A stretch of DNA of 64,000 bases from Chalciporus piperatus (Eukaryota; Basidiomycota; Agaricomycetes; Boletales; Boletaceae), in NCBI GenBank assembly GCA_038093975.1, contig JBBPTG010000136.1, positions 1 to 64,000 on the forward strand. The letters are read 5' to 3'. Positions 22,295 to 35,168 of this stretch are shown here, one piece after another. A program made the position numbers and the translations under genes. Numbering within the stretch: position 1 is the stretch's first letter; each line of letters starts with the position of its first letter. Under the pieces are notes generated by a model that searched no databases, was not told the DNA's origin, and saw only the letters and a list, made by a program, of their open reading frames with translations.

Positions 22295-25133
22295 ATGGAT
22301 GCTGTTCCGGATGTCACAATGCCCGATAGCTCATCTCTTTGTCCGAATGTATCACACAAGATCATCCCGCAGCACCCCTCACTGGCACCTCTTTCCGACG
22401 AGATTACAGGCGTCTTCACATCCCGAGACCCTACGCCATTGAACATCCAGCATGGTGGTCAGCCAGATGGTATCACGGGTGTCGAAGAGGTTGCTCGCAC
22501 AGAATATATCAGCCTGCTCACCATGCTCGATGACGTCAGTATTCCTGCTTGGTGGAACTTATTCGCCATCTTCTTCACGCGGATTCTACTTGTCGGTTTC
22601 GTCCTATTCCCCGTTTCCTTTGCATCATGGGAACGCAATACCTCAATACCCATGTGCGTTTGATCCTTGCCCTTGTCCCAGTTAACTCACGCGTAACTTC
22701 CTTTCAGATACGTCGTTGCCTGCATCTGTACCACCATAGCCGAGGCGGGAATGCTATGGGTGTGGTGGCAATGGCGCAAACGCCACGTCTGGGTTTTACG
22801 CTCCGTCCTCTTGTGCGCACCTCAGTTCGTCAGATTGTTCTAGCTAACTTCAACCTGTTGTTTCAGCCCTGGCCTACTCAACTCAATCGCCGGTGTCATC
22901 CTTACTATTGCCCATGTTAGTCTTCATGCTACCGCACTCTCGATTACAAGCAAATCCATCCTGGGCCTAGTTTTTGGCACTGCGGTGATCTACACTATCT
23001 TTCTTATCACGTACTGCGTGCTGCTTCTCAGAGGGATGGTCCGATGTCGTGCTATCGCTCCTGAAGAACGTCTAGTTGACGAGACCACCGGATCATCATT
23101 GGGACTCCACACTGCTATTCACCGCCTTTGGTCCAATCAACGGCGGGGTACTGTTTCCGGTGAAATGCCCATTACTGAATACGTCAGGATGCTCAATGCT
23201 GCCCACGATATCCCAGTCCAGTGGAATATACTTTCGACTTTCTTCACATGGCTTTCCCTCGTCGGATTTGTCTTATCGCCCACTACCTTCTCCCCTGCGG
23301 GAACAGGTAGCCCAATACCTCTGTAAGTTCAATCCTTTGGGGCATCGGTTCAAGTTACAACCAAATTTCTCGAAGATACATCATCACCTGGACCTGTATT
23401 GGAGTTGGCGCTGTGGGTATGACTTGGGCGTGGTGGAAATGGCACAGAAATTACGTCTGGATATTGCATTATATCCTTCTGTGCGTATATCATTTGACCC
23501 CTGTTGCTAATCCCATTGCCCTGCGACTGACATTTTGTTCCAGTCCTGGTTTACTCAACTCAGTCATCGGTGTAATCTCAATTATCACCAACGTATATGG
23601 CACACAGCATGGCAACTTCACAGCGGCGAGCAAGATAGCAGTAGTTGCGACTGCTGCCATTGCTCTTGTGTGTACTCTCCTTTTCGACAACACCTACCAC
23701 CGCCTTGGTTTGATGAAACGATGGCACAGAGTCCATGTCATTGAACAAGCAAGGGGTCAACGTGACTCGCCGACAGCACCCCGCCATTCCACCATCCTAG
23801 GACAGAGCGTAAACGACCGTGTACTCGTTATTCTCACCTATGATAGCGTCCCTGCCTATTGGATTTCTTTTTCTGCTCTTTTTTCTCGGCTTCTCTTGGT
23901 CGGCTTCGTTTTGCTGCCCGCAGTTTTCTCATCCTGGGAAAGTAGTATCTCGAGAGCAATGTAAGTTTGATCATTACCTGTCTCAAACTTATATGCTGAC
24001 TTTGTGTAGATACGTCATTGCCTGGGCCTTCACTGGCATAGGCATGGGGGGTATGGCATGGACATGGTGGAAACGGCGCAAAAATTACGCCTGGATTTCT
24101 CGGCATGTGCTTGTGTGCGTACATCGGTTTACCGTCCGTGTTTGATGACCCTCAGGCTCGGAGTGACAATTTGTTTCAGTCCCGGCCTGCTCAACTCACT
24201 CGCAGGTATCATCTCGGTACTGGCCAATGTATATGGTTCCCAACTCGGAACGTTCTCGGCTACAAGCATGTCGGCGTTGATCTTAACTGCTTTTCTCACT
24301 CTTGTCTTTGTCATTTTTTCCATCTATGAAATGTCAGCCGCGGCGAATGGACCACCTGCTGGAGAAGTCAGGCGTAATAACCGTCCTATGGACCGTTTTC
24401 GGCGTACCTTGAGGTGGGACATTGCGTTGCCGTAGCGGTTGACATGAATTGACATAAAACCCGTCAGCTGGCTCTCTGATGTCGAATATACCAATATCGT
24501 CGATGATTGGCACTTCCTCGCGACATTCTCCACGTGGATTCTACTCGTCGGATTAGTCCTATTCCCTGCCTCTTTCTCCTTCCGGGCTTCGTCTCGAATG
24601 TAGGTTTTCTCCTCTTACAGTCACTAACACTCGCATTTAACGTCTTTAAAGGCCCATTGCGGCCTGGGTTTGTAGTGGCACTGGCGCAGTGGGTATGGTG
24701 TTGACATGGTTCAACTGGCGCAAAGATTATGTTTGGACTCTGCATCACGTCCTGACGTACGTAGCTTGGTTTGCCGTTCAGTTAGAATCCTCCTGACTGA
24801 CAAACCATTTGAAGCCCTGGCCTCCTCAACTCACTCATCGGGCTGATTTCGATTCTCGCGAATGTGTACGGTGCACAAAATGGAACATTCTCGGCTACGG
24901 GTACATCGGCACTAATCATGGCTGCCGCCATTGCACTGGCCTGTGCTGTTCTTTCTAGATTGTACAACAAGATCATCTTGAAGATATTGGGCTGGCCCAT
25001 AGCGAGGCGGTGCCCTTTCGCGGATCCGAGACGACTCACAAGCGAGTTTGGATTGTCCGAGGAAAATTATCGCAAACGTTTAACCAATAGCAGAGGACCC
25101 TTAATGGCTGATTCGAGACGTCCTATATTCTAA
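22295..25133 (+). CDS. Polytopic membrane protein made of four tandem repeat units
   Basis: Ten exons (22295-22653, 22708-22812, 22867-23322, 23376-23480, 23544-23960, 24010-24114, 24180-24413, 24468-24599, 24652-24756, 24815-25133) give one open frame of 778 residues. Each unit has a hydrophobic helix (LLVGFVLFP), then a helix ending in WxWRxxYVW, then PGLLNSxxGxIS, then a last helix, so about 16 membrane spans. The exon holding the WxW segment is exactly 105 bases in all four units, and its flanking introns are always phase 2 at the same codons. Single-unit relatives exist in fungi as uncharacterised integral membrane proteins. Function unknown. It is divergent from the giant gene, with 186 bases between the starts. 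Confidence 0.8.
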
Positions 25134-25871
25134 AAATGCTGAGAAACACGGAACGTGTTCTGGAATTCTTGGACAATGCCGGACGTGGGCCGAGGGGAAT
25201 GTGGAACCTTTTTCTGGAAATGGGCTCCCGGATAGAGTGGATGGATATCTTGCTATTCAATACGTTTTCATGGCAATATGTGTCTATGTGTATAACATAC
25301 CGTACTCACCGGCGAAGTAGTCGCAAATCCAATCAGAGAGCGAGACGAATCCACGCGATAATAGGTTTGTTTTTCTTTAACTCTATGGCGCTCGTTTCTT
25401 CCATTGAGCATACTCATCTATTCGATTCCGCTGATGTTGTTCTTCAATAATCCCAGGCACAGTCAACTAGCAAGGGAATTCGGTGAGACGAATGTTCCAT
25501 TTCAGCGGCACGGGTTTCGCCTGGTTAGTACTTCATATTGAGCTTGATGGCTGGAGGACTCCGGTCGTTGGAAATGATGCTCGCTTTCGTTGCGAAGGGA
25601 TCCGTGAACTGGAGAAATTAAGAGTAATACTCACAACTCTTAGACTTTATGTAAGGTTTGATGGGTTGATCAAGCGCCGAAAGAATCATGATGGCCTGCG
25701 TGAAAATTCAGAAGTCGAATCCGCACAATGCTTCAAGGCGCTCGATAACCAATCGACAAACCCATCATACTCTCTTCAACTTTCTTGTCGACTGCTGAGA
25801 GTTGTCAGCCCCCGACGACATGCTGTTGATAAATCGACTACGGTCAGCGAAGGGTACGTACTGGAGTGACG

Positions 25872-28800
25872 ATGCCAGGACGTACGCTTACTGCAGTTGT
25901 CCACGAAGATAAAGTAAAGATGGTGAGAATGGCAGCTGGTGACGAACCACGAACAGCAGCCTTCTTACCAGACGGAGAGCACATCGTGAGCGGAGGAAAG
26001 GATGGGATCATTTTGCGACAAGTGGGGGACAGGCAAAAACGAAGTACGACCATAAAGTCCGGGAGTCGTGTCCTCGCACTGGCGGTGGTTCTTGTGTCGA
26101 ATGCAGACCACTGGATCGTGAGTGGGATGGAGAACGGGATGGTGGTGGTTTGGAACGGAATCACCCACAAAATGGTCTATGAGATGAGAGGACACAAAAA
26201 AGCGGTGAAGACGGTCGATGTCTCCTCGGACTCGAAGAAGGCTGTTACGGGATCGGATGACTGGACCGCCATCGTCTGGGATATGACCACCGGAGAACAA
26301 CTTGCGAATCCTTTGCAACAGGACTATAGTGTGGTGGCGGTCAAGTTCTGTCCTTGTGGCGATCGCGTCGCTGTCGCCACGCTCTATGGCTCAATCCGCA
26401 TCCACGGTTGCCGCACAGGAGACAAGCTCGTCGACATCCCTGTCACAGTTACCTCGGACAGCAGCTTTCCAAACACCCCCCTTGTTTGGTCTACGAATGG
26501 ACAGTGTATCTTCGCTCTATCTCCCGGCTACATTGGGTACCTCGACGCGGCCTCTGGTGCTTCACTCTCTCAGTGGAAGGTTGGCAGTAGAAGCAATTAC
26601 TCGTCGATCGCGCTAGCGAGCAATGGAAAATTCATCGCGCATTCAACAGGACGTGCAGTCACGCTCTGGGACACCTCTTCGCACCAACAAATTGGTCAAA
26701 CCCTCGAACACGATGCTAATATCTTGTGCATTACTCTCTCCGCGGGAAATGATCGTCTCGCGGGTGGTGGACTAGACAAGAAATTTACCATATGGGATCT
26801 GAGAACTATTCTCCTCGAGTCCTACTTCGCTGATGCAAGTACTCGCGCTAGTATATTCTCGCAGTCGCAACGCCTGACCATAGAGACTCAGACCACTATC
26901 AAGGAGGAACCATGTTTATCACACAAGCAAGAAATGATGATGATTCATCGTTCACATTTCACTGTGATGAGCTGTTTACTGCACGTGTTCGACCGTGATC
27001 TGATCGTTTCATTCCTTTTGATATTATCCAGATACCACTTATGCAAATCAACAATACAGCAATCAAACCGTGGCTTTACGGCGACTTGACGACCGCCGAG
27101 GCAGTATTTTCGGAAGAAATTGCCGAGTCTTCCAGTCCGAGTTACAATGTGCTTGCCAACCGTGCGCTTACACTCGCGCGTTCGAATCAATGGGGTGCTG
27201 CACTTCGGGATGCCCGGAGGGTAATCCTACTTCACTTTTCAAGAGTTCGTGCTACTAAACTGAGTTCTCAGTCCCTCGAAGTCCAACCATCGCCTATTGG
27301 CTATATTGCATTGGTCATGGCGTTCATTAGTCAAGGGGACAACATGCTTGCTTTACAGGAGATCGACCGTGTCCTTGACAACTACGATTCGCATGAAAAG
27401 CGATTTCTCTTACTGTTAATCAAGGTGTGCACTGTGTATTGATGTATTGATGGAGATGAATCTTCCTTCCACATAGTCCATCACCCTATTTGTGTGTGGA
27501 AACTACGACGGTGGTATATCCTTTGTGAACAAACACACTAACGATGCCTATGGTAGCTCATTGCATCACATCGTTCAGGCACGTGTATTGTTGCCCGAAC
27601 TCCCGGGTTAGTCTCTTGACCCTTTCCACAGGCAAAAATGTACTTGGAGAGAGAGGACTACAAGCATGCAATACAGTCATTTGATCGTGTACAGATGTCC
27701 CTGACGCCTGGAGAGAATCCAGAACTACAAACCATTTCGCTCGTAATTGGTTTTCCGTAACTGGGTGGCGATGGACACTGACGCAATGAAAGATATTTGG
27801 GTGGAAGTTTGACGACCTTGGCATCAACATCCATCAGCATCAATGTGAAGCTCTGCTGACCGCTGGTAGCGTAGACGCTGCCACATGCCTTCATCGAATG
27901 ATGAACACTTTCACAAAAGAGACCGGGGTGAGGAATAGTGAAGTGTCAAACTGGATTTTAGGTGGGTTCCAACTCGTAATTTTGGCATCGCATATGAACT
28001 TGTACTTTGTTTCTAGAGTTCAAGTCTCGATGTGCAACAAAGTTCGAAGCCCTCGGTGACGAAGCGTTGAAGGCTAAAAAATACGATGAGGCCTCAGAAC
28101 ATTACTCAGCCGTGTTGTCCCTTGAACCGCGGTTTCCACACGGTCTATACCTCAAGCGAAGCGAAGTTTTCACGGCGTTGGGTTCCTTGAACAACGTAAA
28201 GCATGCCTCGAGGGATGCCTTCAAGAATGCATTGAAGGATGCAGACGAGGTGCGATGACCTTTTATTCGCATTCGTGTCTAACATTTATTTGTCAGGCAA
28301 TAACATTGGATCCTTCATCTCCTTGGGGATATGAAAAGAAACACGCTGCGCTGTATGGGTTGAACCGCTACGATGAAGCAGTTGAAGCACTCAACGAAAT
28401 GCTCTCTAAGCTACAGGATTCACCCGACCCCAGATCCCGTGGTACGTCTCTTGTATACTTGGCATAACATCACCTAACGAGTTTGCTATGAAAGAATTGC
28501 GGCTCCAAGGCATCAACCCAACTCAGAATGCCGAAGCTATTCGCAGAATCGTCGCGCATACATTACGCGACTCACCGCTTGCTTTGATCGACACCGAAAC
28601 TGGTTATCTCTACGACAAGCCGAGTCGGATACGAGTATTTGAAGCACACCCGGATTACAGCGAACTTGTTCTAAAACCGCCATCGCAAATAAGTGACGGT
28701 CTAATCGGGCGGGTTGTTGAGAGATTCTTCCGCTATTCGACATTATCGCATACATGGGAAGGCAGAGAACCCTTATTCCACGACGTGCTACATCGATCAG

Positions 28801-30116
28801 TGTACGACCTACTACCATCACGCTCGCATACTAAACTACGACGGTTTTGCGAGGAGGCTCTGAAGAATGGATACAGGTGGGCTTGGAGCGATACTTGCTG
28901 CATAGACAAGACGGCCGGCCCGGTGTTGCAAGAGTCGCTGACGTCGATGTATCGATGGTACTATGGATCCTCGCTCACACTCGTTCACCTGAATGGCGTC
29001 TCCTCTCAGCTGGATCTGGACACCCTCGTAGATGCACTCATCCGCTGTCTGTGGAACACACGTGCGTGGACGCTCCAAGAATATTTCGCATCAACGGCCA
29101 TCCGCTTCTACACGGAGGACTGGCAACCATATCTTCCTCATGTCACTATCTTCAACCACAAAGAGGCACCGGAAATCACACGTCAGATGGCCCTCGCAAC
29201 CGGTATCGAGGAACATGTCATTGCTTCGCTTCGTCCAGGTTCTGACAATGTACGCCAGAAGCTCCGCCTCGCATCTAAACGAAATTCCACGAGGTTGGAA
29301 GATACCGCGTACTCGTTGTTCGGTATCCTTGATGTCACCATGCCACCTATCTACGGCGAGGGGCATAAGGCTCTAGGCCGTTTGTTGGAGGTCGTACTGA
29401 CTCGGTCAGGAGATGCTACTATCTTAGCTTGGACAGGGAAGGCGTCCGAGTATAACAGTTGCCTCCCTGCGGACATTGCCGTCTACCACGAACCACCGTC
29501 ATCCTACCTCCCCTCGCCAGTCGATGACATGGAGATGTCGGTCTCAGCGCTCCGAATATCCCCAATCTATCACGAGCTAGCCATGCAGCTCTACGACCGC
29601 CTCGACCAGCTTCCATCCCCACGTCTCTTCAACAGCCGTCTTAGCCTCCCCTGCATCGTTTTCGCGCTGACCATCGATCACCAATCGACCCTTACGGAGG
29701 CGACTCACTTCATTTACACTGCCACAGCATCCCCGCTCGGGAAAGTTGTGATCAGGACATCGCATGACCTGTCTAGGTCCATCGACGGTCAATATCAGCC
29801 AGACAACCCGGAGAGGCTAGTTCTTGTACATCCTTGGCTCCGTTCACATCTCGATCCTAGCCTTCCGAGTTCAAATAAGAACGAGGAAGGGGATAGCGAT
29901 CATCCTCGGCAGGTCCAACAAGTGAACAGACTCACCAGAGCGCTGCGACTTTTCGTCCGACTCAGAGAGCCCTTCGGAGCGCTCCTACTGAGAAGAGAGG
30001 AGTCTCCCCAGGAATTCAGGCGTGTTGCTTCCGATGAGTTGATTAAGGTGCAGATACAAGCAGAGGTTTCCCCGCTGGAGCTCATGGATAAGGTGGTCGT
30101 GGTAGATATTCTCTAG
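25872..30116 (+). CDS. WD40-TPR-HET fusion protein
   Basis: Nine exons (25872-26963, 27032-27220, 27272-27424, 27477-27584, 27632-27742, 27793-27961, 28017-28249, 28297-28441, 28495-30116) give 1273 residues with matching phases throughout. Residues 1-340 form WD40 repeats (HIVSGGKDGIILRQV, KAVTGSDDWTAIVWD). Residues about 370-720 are TPR-like helices (YDEASEHYSAVLSLEP, ITLDPSSPWGYEKKHAALYG). Residues about 815-935 are a heterokaryon-incompatibility (HET) domain with LSHTWEG, WAWSDTCCIDKT and AWTLQEY. HET domains trigger cell death in fungal non-self recognition in ascomycetes; here HET is C-terminal and there is no NACHT domain. The WD40-to-TPR join depends on the 68-base intron at 26964-27031, which is in phase. 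Two adjacent genes is the alternative. 25134-25871 upstream holds nothing clear. Confidence 0.8.
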
Positions 30117-30469
30117 GTATGTCCAAAATCCAATTGTCACCGCACTTGCTGATTTCTGTACGTCGTTCGCCTCATCGTCGCGTTCGTTAGTTGTTTGGTG
30201 ATTGGCGGATGTGAAGGGGGCCGACAGCAAGCGTCGGCTTGGAAAAGTTGGACTTGGATCAAACATATAATCAAGTAGAAATAGAGGAGAATAGGCAAGT
30301 TTGTGGACGAGATAGAGCTACTTACATAGTCATGTGACCACACGTCACTACGGTTGATCCGCTTTTCAGCACTTGGACTCACCGTCGCTCATCGCGGTCG
30401 ACTCGGAACATTGCAGGTCGCTGCTCATCGTGTTAAATCAACTTTAATTGTCTTGCAGACATCTACAAT

Positions 30470-33400
30470 ATGGCAGCAAGCTGGTCTCTCGAATCCACTA
30501 TGTCCCGAAGAACGGTGTACACTGCGCTCAGCGTCCCAACGGTCATCACTCACCCGTCCGTGAGGTGTCTTCAATGGTCTGAGGATGGGCAGCTATTTCT
30601 CGTCACGAAATCTGCTGTTCATATTCTGGTACGCTCTTCTTTTCGTCGACGAACCCCGTCGCGTCAAGTGTATTCAGACACCGGATCACGGAATCAACTT
30701 CAGCACGCCTGCAGACATCAGGTCATCCATCGGCGACGAGGAGAGCGACCGGAAACTTGGCTGGTATCGAACGATGATTGAAACTATACGAGGACAAACT
30801 CATTCGTGGCCCAATATCAACCAAGGTTGTGCATCTGCTCTATTCGATCGGTCACCTGCTCAATCGTTTCAAGGATGGGGTTCCCTTAGCTTGGGGTCCC
30901 TTGACGTCTCTGTCCGTGCTGTTGCATGCTCTCCCAGCGGGCTGACATCTCGCGGAAGGTACGGGCCTTTTTTCAGGTTGCATCCATTGTTTTGATGCTC
31001 GCCAGGTGTGTTATCGCGGTCTTGAACTCTAATATGGAGGTTTCTTTATGGTCTGCGGGAAAAAATCATTTAAAGGGAGAATGGTCAAATGTACGACGGT
31101 GTTGCTGATATCGAAAGCGACCATTAATTCTTACTAGATCCAAGATGTGACTGCCTACCTCTTAGGCCTTCCAAGATCAGGCCAGGAAGTAGAGGAGACA
31201 TCTTGGACTTTGAGCATGCAAGTTATGTGTGAGTTATGCTCGAACATTAAAACGATTGAAACTCGACCTCGCTCTAGGCATTGCTTGGTCAAGTCAGCCG
31301 CATTGGGGACTTTATCCTGCCCCTTTGGTTGATGCGTCAACGTTGGCCCTAGGGACCCGGGCTGGATCAGTGAAGTTATTTCGGTGTGTACAACGTATCA
31401 CTCTACGACCTCCCGCTCAGGTAGCCTTGGGTTCAGACGCGGCGAAGATGGCGAAGGAACACTGTCCCTCATCGGCGAGGTGAAGCTTTGCGAGGATTGG
31501 ATAACCCACATTGCCTGGTCGCCTTGGACTATACATGATGAGGGAAAATGTGTATTCTTCTGTTATTGCTCCGAATATCTATTGACCATGGTTTTGGAAG
31601 GTAATGGTTTTTTGGCATATGCCACGGGAGACGGCGGTGTCGGCCTTATCAATGTTTCGCAGAGACTTCGGCCTGTTGGAGACGAAGGGTTTATTACTAC
31701 GTATGAAGTGGACGGCACTTTTGAACAGGCGACCGATGCTGTATGTTCCCCCAACAAATGCGCTATTACCGCTCTCGAATGGATCGTTGTGTCCGGGAGA
31801 AATGTAAGAATTTTATCTGACGAAAAAATAGCCCTCGATGACGGATTCTGCAGCCCATCCTTGCGTATTCTAAACCGGGAGTCATTTATTTGTGGTCTTG
31901 GCCTTCGTCCCCTGCACAAGGGCATGGCGGTCGTGCGTTGACCTTCCAGATGCAGAAAACATCAATTGGGTCTTCCGCTTTTTCGCCTGTTTCAGGTTTT
32001 TCCTACGTGAAGGACAAAGATGTGCTGCTCGTGGGTCTCTTTGACGGATCTATTCACGCCATTCATAATCTTTCCACTGAACCTTCGTGGATCCCCACAT
32101 CCTCGGACGACAAGCTGACATCAGAAACACTTTCACAAGCGTCTCGTGATTTTTTTGTCCAGGTAACTCCCGCGGGCGTTGAGTACGCGGATGTAAACCG
32201 AATCAGCGGCCTGGTTTCTTATGATACGCATTCCACTCTGACCTGGATCTATGAGTGCGTGACTGCCATCACCGATGTCGTCCCAGGGCTGTGACGCTGA
32301 TTGTTCAATTACAAGGTCATTAAGACCCTCAGATTTTAGCTACAAGCACGAAGCGAAGCATGAATGCATGCTTCTCACCGCACCATTCTGGCCGCTTGAC
32401 GGGGACACTATTTTAAGGACGGCACAGGAGACACTGGTTCAGTTTGCTTGCGGTAATTACAGCCCTCGACATTCCTTGCCTGGTCATTTTGATTCTTGTG
32501 TCGTACACAGCGACCAGAAGCACACCACTCCATCAGCTTCGGCCCCTTCTTTTGCATCTGTGCAATACAGGGCGCTTCGCCGAAGTATGTCCTCGGTTGC
32601 TGGAAGTTTTGGATCAAAGTCCACCCGACGATTCACTTGCTGTGTCAGTCCCTAGATCATCGCAAAGCGCGGGGCCAGAACTCCAACTCCAACTCCGAAG
32701 GAGTTTGGCAACGCATCTCTTTGGCTGGAACGGTCTATTTGCTTTGCGGATGAGATTATCTGTCGTAGATATGTGTTGGGTGAGTGGCGTCACCCCCAAC
32801 TGATGGCTTAATCATATCCGCGACGGCCGCAGAGACTGTGCAAAGACCAGCAATTACGCCGTCATTGTGGTCAGGTTGCCCATCGTCAGCTGACTGACAT
32901 CTCGCACCGGGTCCTACGCATTTTGGTCCGCCATTTCACAGCCATTGTTACAGCACTCACTCGTGAGTCTTCTCCTACGCTACACTGGGAAAGTGCTTGC
33001 TTCATTTCGTTTATGATCGCGCAGCGTCTGATGTTCCATTCGTTCTGAGAGTGGTAGTGCAATCACGGCTGGCAGGATCTCCACCGGATCTATCGAGCGA
33101 GGCTGAGGCGTTGTCCGACGAGGTGAATGCGACGATTGCGATCGATCCGTCGATAGCTGGTTTGCATGAACTGTGCCCTGCATGCCACATCGAAGTCCCG
33201 CTAGAGGACATCACACGGGCGACGTGTCCAAGTGGCCATTCTTGGGGTGGGTGAATTCTTTCTACCTCGTGCACACGAAAATTCAACGCATTCGCAGCTC
33301 GTTGTTCAGTGACTTCTTTCATTTTATCAACTTCGATGGTCAGAACTTGCATAGGTTGCAGCCGTAAAGCGCTTCTGCCAATCTCCCAGAGTTCGGCAGT

Positions 33401-33509
33401 GGATGAAAGCTGGTTACCTGTCGCTGCCCGTAGCTGGATTGTGACACAGCTATTAGAAGCAGTGCAACGTTGTCTTTTCTGCGGAAATAGCTTCGTGGGC
33501 ATCGTATAG
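30470..33509 (+). CDS. TFIIIC 90-kDa subunit-like (RNA polymerase III factor)
   Basis: A gene with about ten or more short introns. The N-terminal part has a WD40-like propeller typical of this subunit (RCLQWSEDGQLFLVTKSAVH, CVIAVLNSNMEVSLW). The C terminus has the putative zinc-finger domain: LCPACHIEVP, CPSGHSW, CSVTSFILST, TCIGCSRK and RCLFCGNSFVGIV before the stop. TFIIIC binds the B box of tRNA genes; this subunit bridges to TFIIIB. Clear early exons are 30470-30628 and the one from 30678, and the last begins at about 33290 after a phase-1 intron. The last ~200 bases are repeated inverted at 55721-55925. It converges with the NADAR gene. Middle exons were not all resolved. Confidence 0.75.
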
Positions 33510-33684
33510 GGAGGACCAAGTGGAGTTTAGCCTGGGGCTCTAAGGGGGCGATCCTGCTTCTCCCCGCACGATATTAAACATGATCATTCATTAATCCACG
33601 TTTCACAACAACCGTGATAAATATCTGTCAGTGTGTACTATAAACTCTCACGATAAAGCGAGCAGTGTCTCGTTGGCGTGGACC

Positions 33685-34899
33685 CTACCACTGGCCGGAG
33701 AGATTAGTGGAAACATCATCCCGCAGCTTTGCTCTCAGCCTTTGGAGTGCTTTCCCTAGCTGGTTTCCCCCCTTTCCGTCAGGCCCTACGCCCCAGAATG
33801 CGTCCTTGTCGGAGTCCTGGTGACAGCCACCGAGGTGAGTTCTTTCATTGTGATTGAGGGGACAAACAAATCGCGATTGCTTACCTCGACAAGTTCAGCA
33901 TCTCCCGTCGAGAGAAGCTCCTGTTTTAGATGTTTGTTCTGTGTAAACTTGTGCCAAAGAACCATGTCCATCTGTCGTTCGGGGTGTATTACCGTCAGTC
34001 GAGTGACTGGCACCAAACAACTCCTTGTTCGGCTGCATGCATGCGCCGGAACAGAAGAAGTGGGAGACGAAAATAACGGAACGTACCATTTGGACTCTAA
34101 CGCTGAGCCAGTCCCGTCTGACCTCTGGGTTGAACCGATGGGTCTCATCAAAGACGACGCGGGGGCGTGGAGAGCACGTCCGAATGTGTTCCGCCAACTC
34201 GGGACGACGATCAAGGAACTACGGATGGAATATGTGAGATCTTGTCCTCTTCCATGATCATCCGTCGGTGCCTGTCAAGGGGTGATGATCGCTGACTGAA
34301 AAGCCCACCTTGAGTGCCTGAAAGAGGTGCTCGCTCGTGGGGTACCGTTTCCCCTTGTACTCGACTGGGTCGGGTGAAAAGTTGGTGAACCCATAATACG
34401 GATCATGGGCATGATAGAACAGAATGCGCTTCGGCCCGGGTGACTGGGACCGAGTCTGCGGCGTGAATATCTGGCTCAGGCTCTCGAGCACCTGCTTCGC
34501 CGATCCTCCCGGCGATGCAGAATGGGGACGCGGAGGTGGAGGCGGCGGTGGAGAGGACCGCTTCGTCGCACCCGCGCCGCTGGCATGGCTGACGACTTCC
34601 AAACCTGTCTGTACGACCCTGACTGCCCCGTCGTCATCAGAGACACAGCCCCGATCTCCCGCTCCGAGTCTCAGCGACTTCTTGACCGCATCGATCTCGC
34701 GACGCGTCAGCGGATCGTTGGACGTCACGCGAACTGTTTGGACGATGTCGATCTCGTACGTTTTGTTATTCTGATGCGAAGTTGGATCGGCGTTAACCTT
34801 GGTGACCAGCGAAGCCATCGCCGATTGATTCTGCTTCGATAGACGTTGGCCTTGCGCGGGGGGTGCAGGTAACAGTTTTCGTGTTGCAGAACCTGACAT
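33685..34899 (-). CDS. NADAR-domain protein (YbiA/DUF1768 family), copy 1
   Basis: Four exons (34899-34309, 34218-34087, 33971-33885, 33816-33685) give 313 residues. The first 150 are Ser/Pro-rich with a polyproline run. The NADAR domain starts at FYHAHDPYYGFTNFSP, followed by YPTSEHLFQALK, RPRVVFDE, VRRDWLSVRVQM, LLSTGDAELVE and DAFWGVGPDGKG before LGKALQRLRAKL. Bacterial NADAR proteins are N-glycosidases acting on ADP-ribosylated or riboflavin-pathway ribosides, including ADP-ribose on guanine. The gene is divergent from a PARP-like gene 269 bases away, and has a second intact copy at 54353-55545. Confidence 0.88.
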
Positions 34900-35168
34900 T
34901 CTTCGACTTGATTCTTCCTGCTGGTGTCAATGTGTATACGACGTGAATGGCGCATTGGTCTTGGACTATATAGGGGAGATCGAGGACGACACGTCTATGC
35001 AGCATGGTATGGATTGCACCGACTCCACGTTGCATTCACGTCGCGTCCTCGATGCGCGACACATCCTCTCCATTCTAACCCTCCGGCGGTGCGATACACA
35101 CGTGGCAATACCCGCTGAAGGTATACATATCGCGTTCACAACGAACGATGGAACCCCCAACAACCAAG
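34900..35168. promoter_or_regulatory. Divergent promoter between NADAR and PARP-like genes
   Basis: These 269 bases separate two head-to-head ATGs. On the minus strand a CCTATATA box at about 34967-34975 lies about 70 bases upstream of the NADAR ATG. The PARP side has no clear TATA. The same region with changes lies at 54107-54352. Shared control of the two genes is likely but not shown. Confidence 0.6.

Noticed and set aside
25136..25869. Two plus-strand frames between the membrane gene and the WD40-TPR-HET gene
   Set aside because: Composition is not coding-like and no splice join links them to either neighbour.
33786..34214. Minus-strand 142-codon frame starting MIVVPSWRNTF
   Set aside because: It runs through two introns of NADAR in the wrong frame; the four-exon model matches the family.
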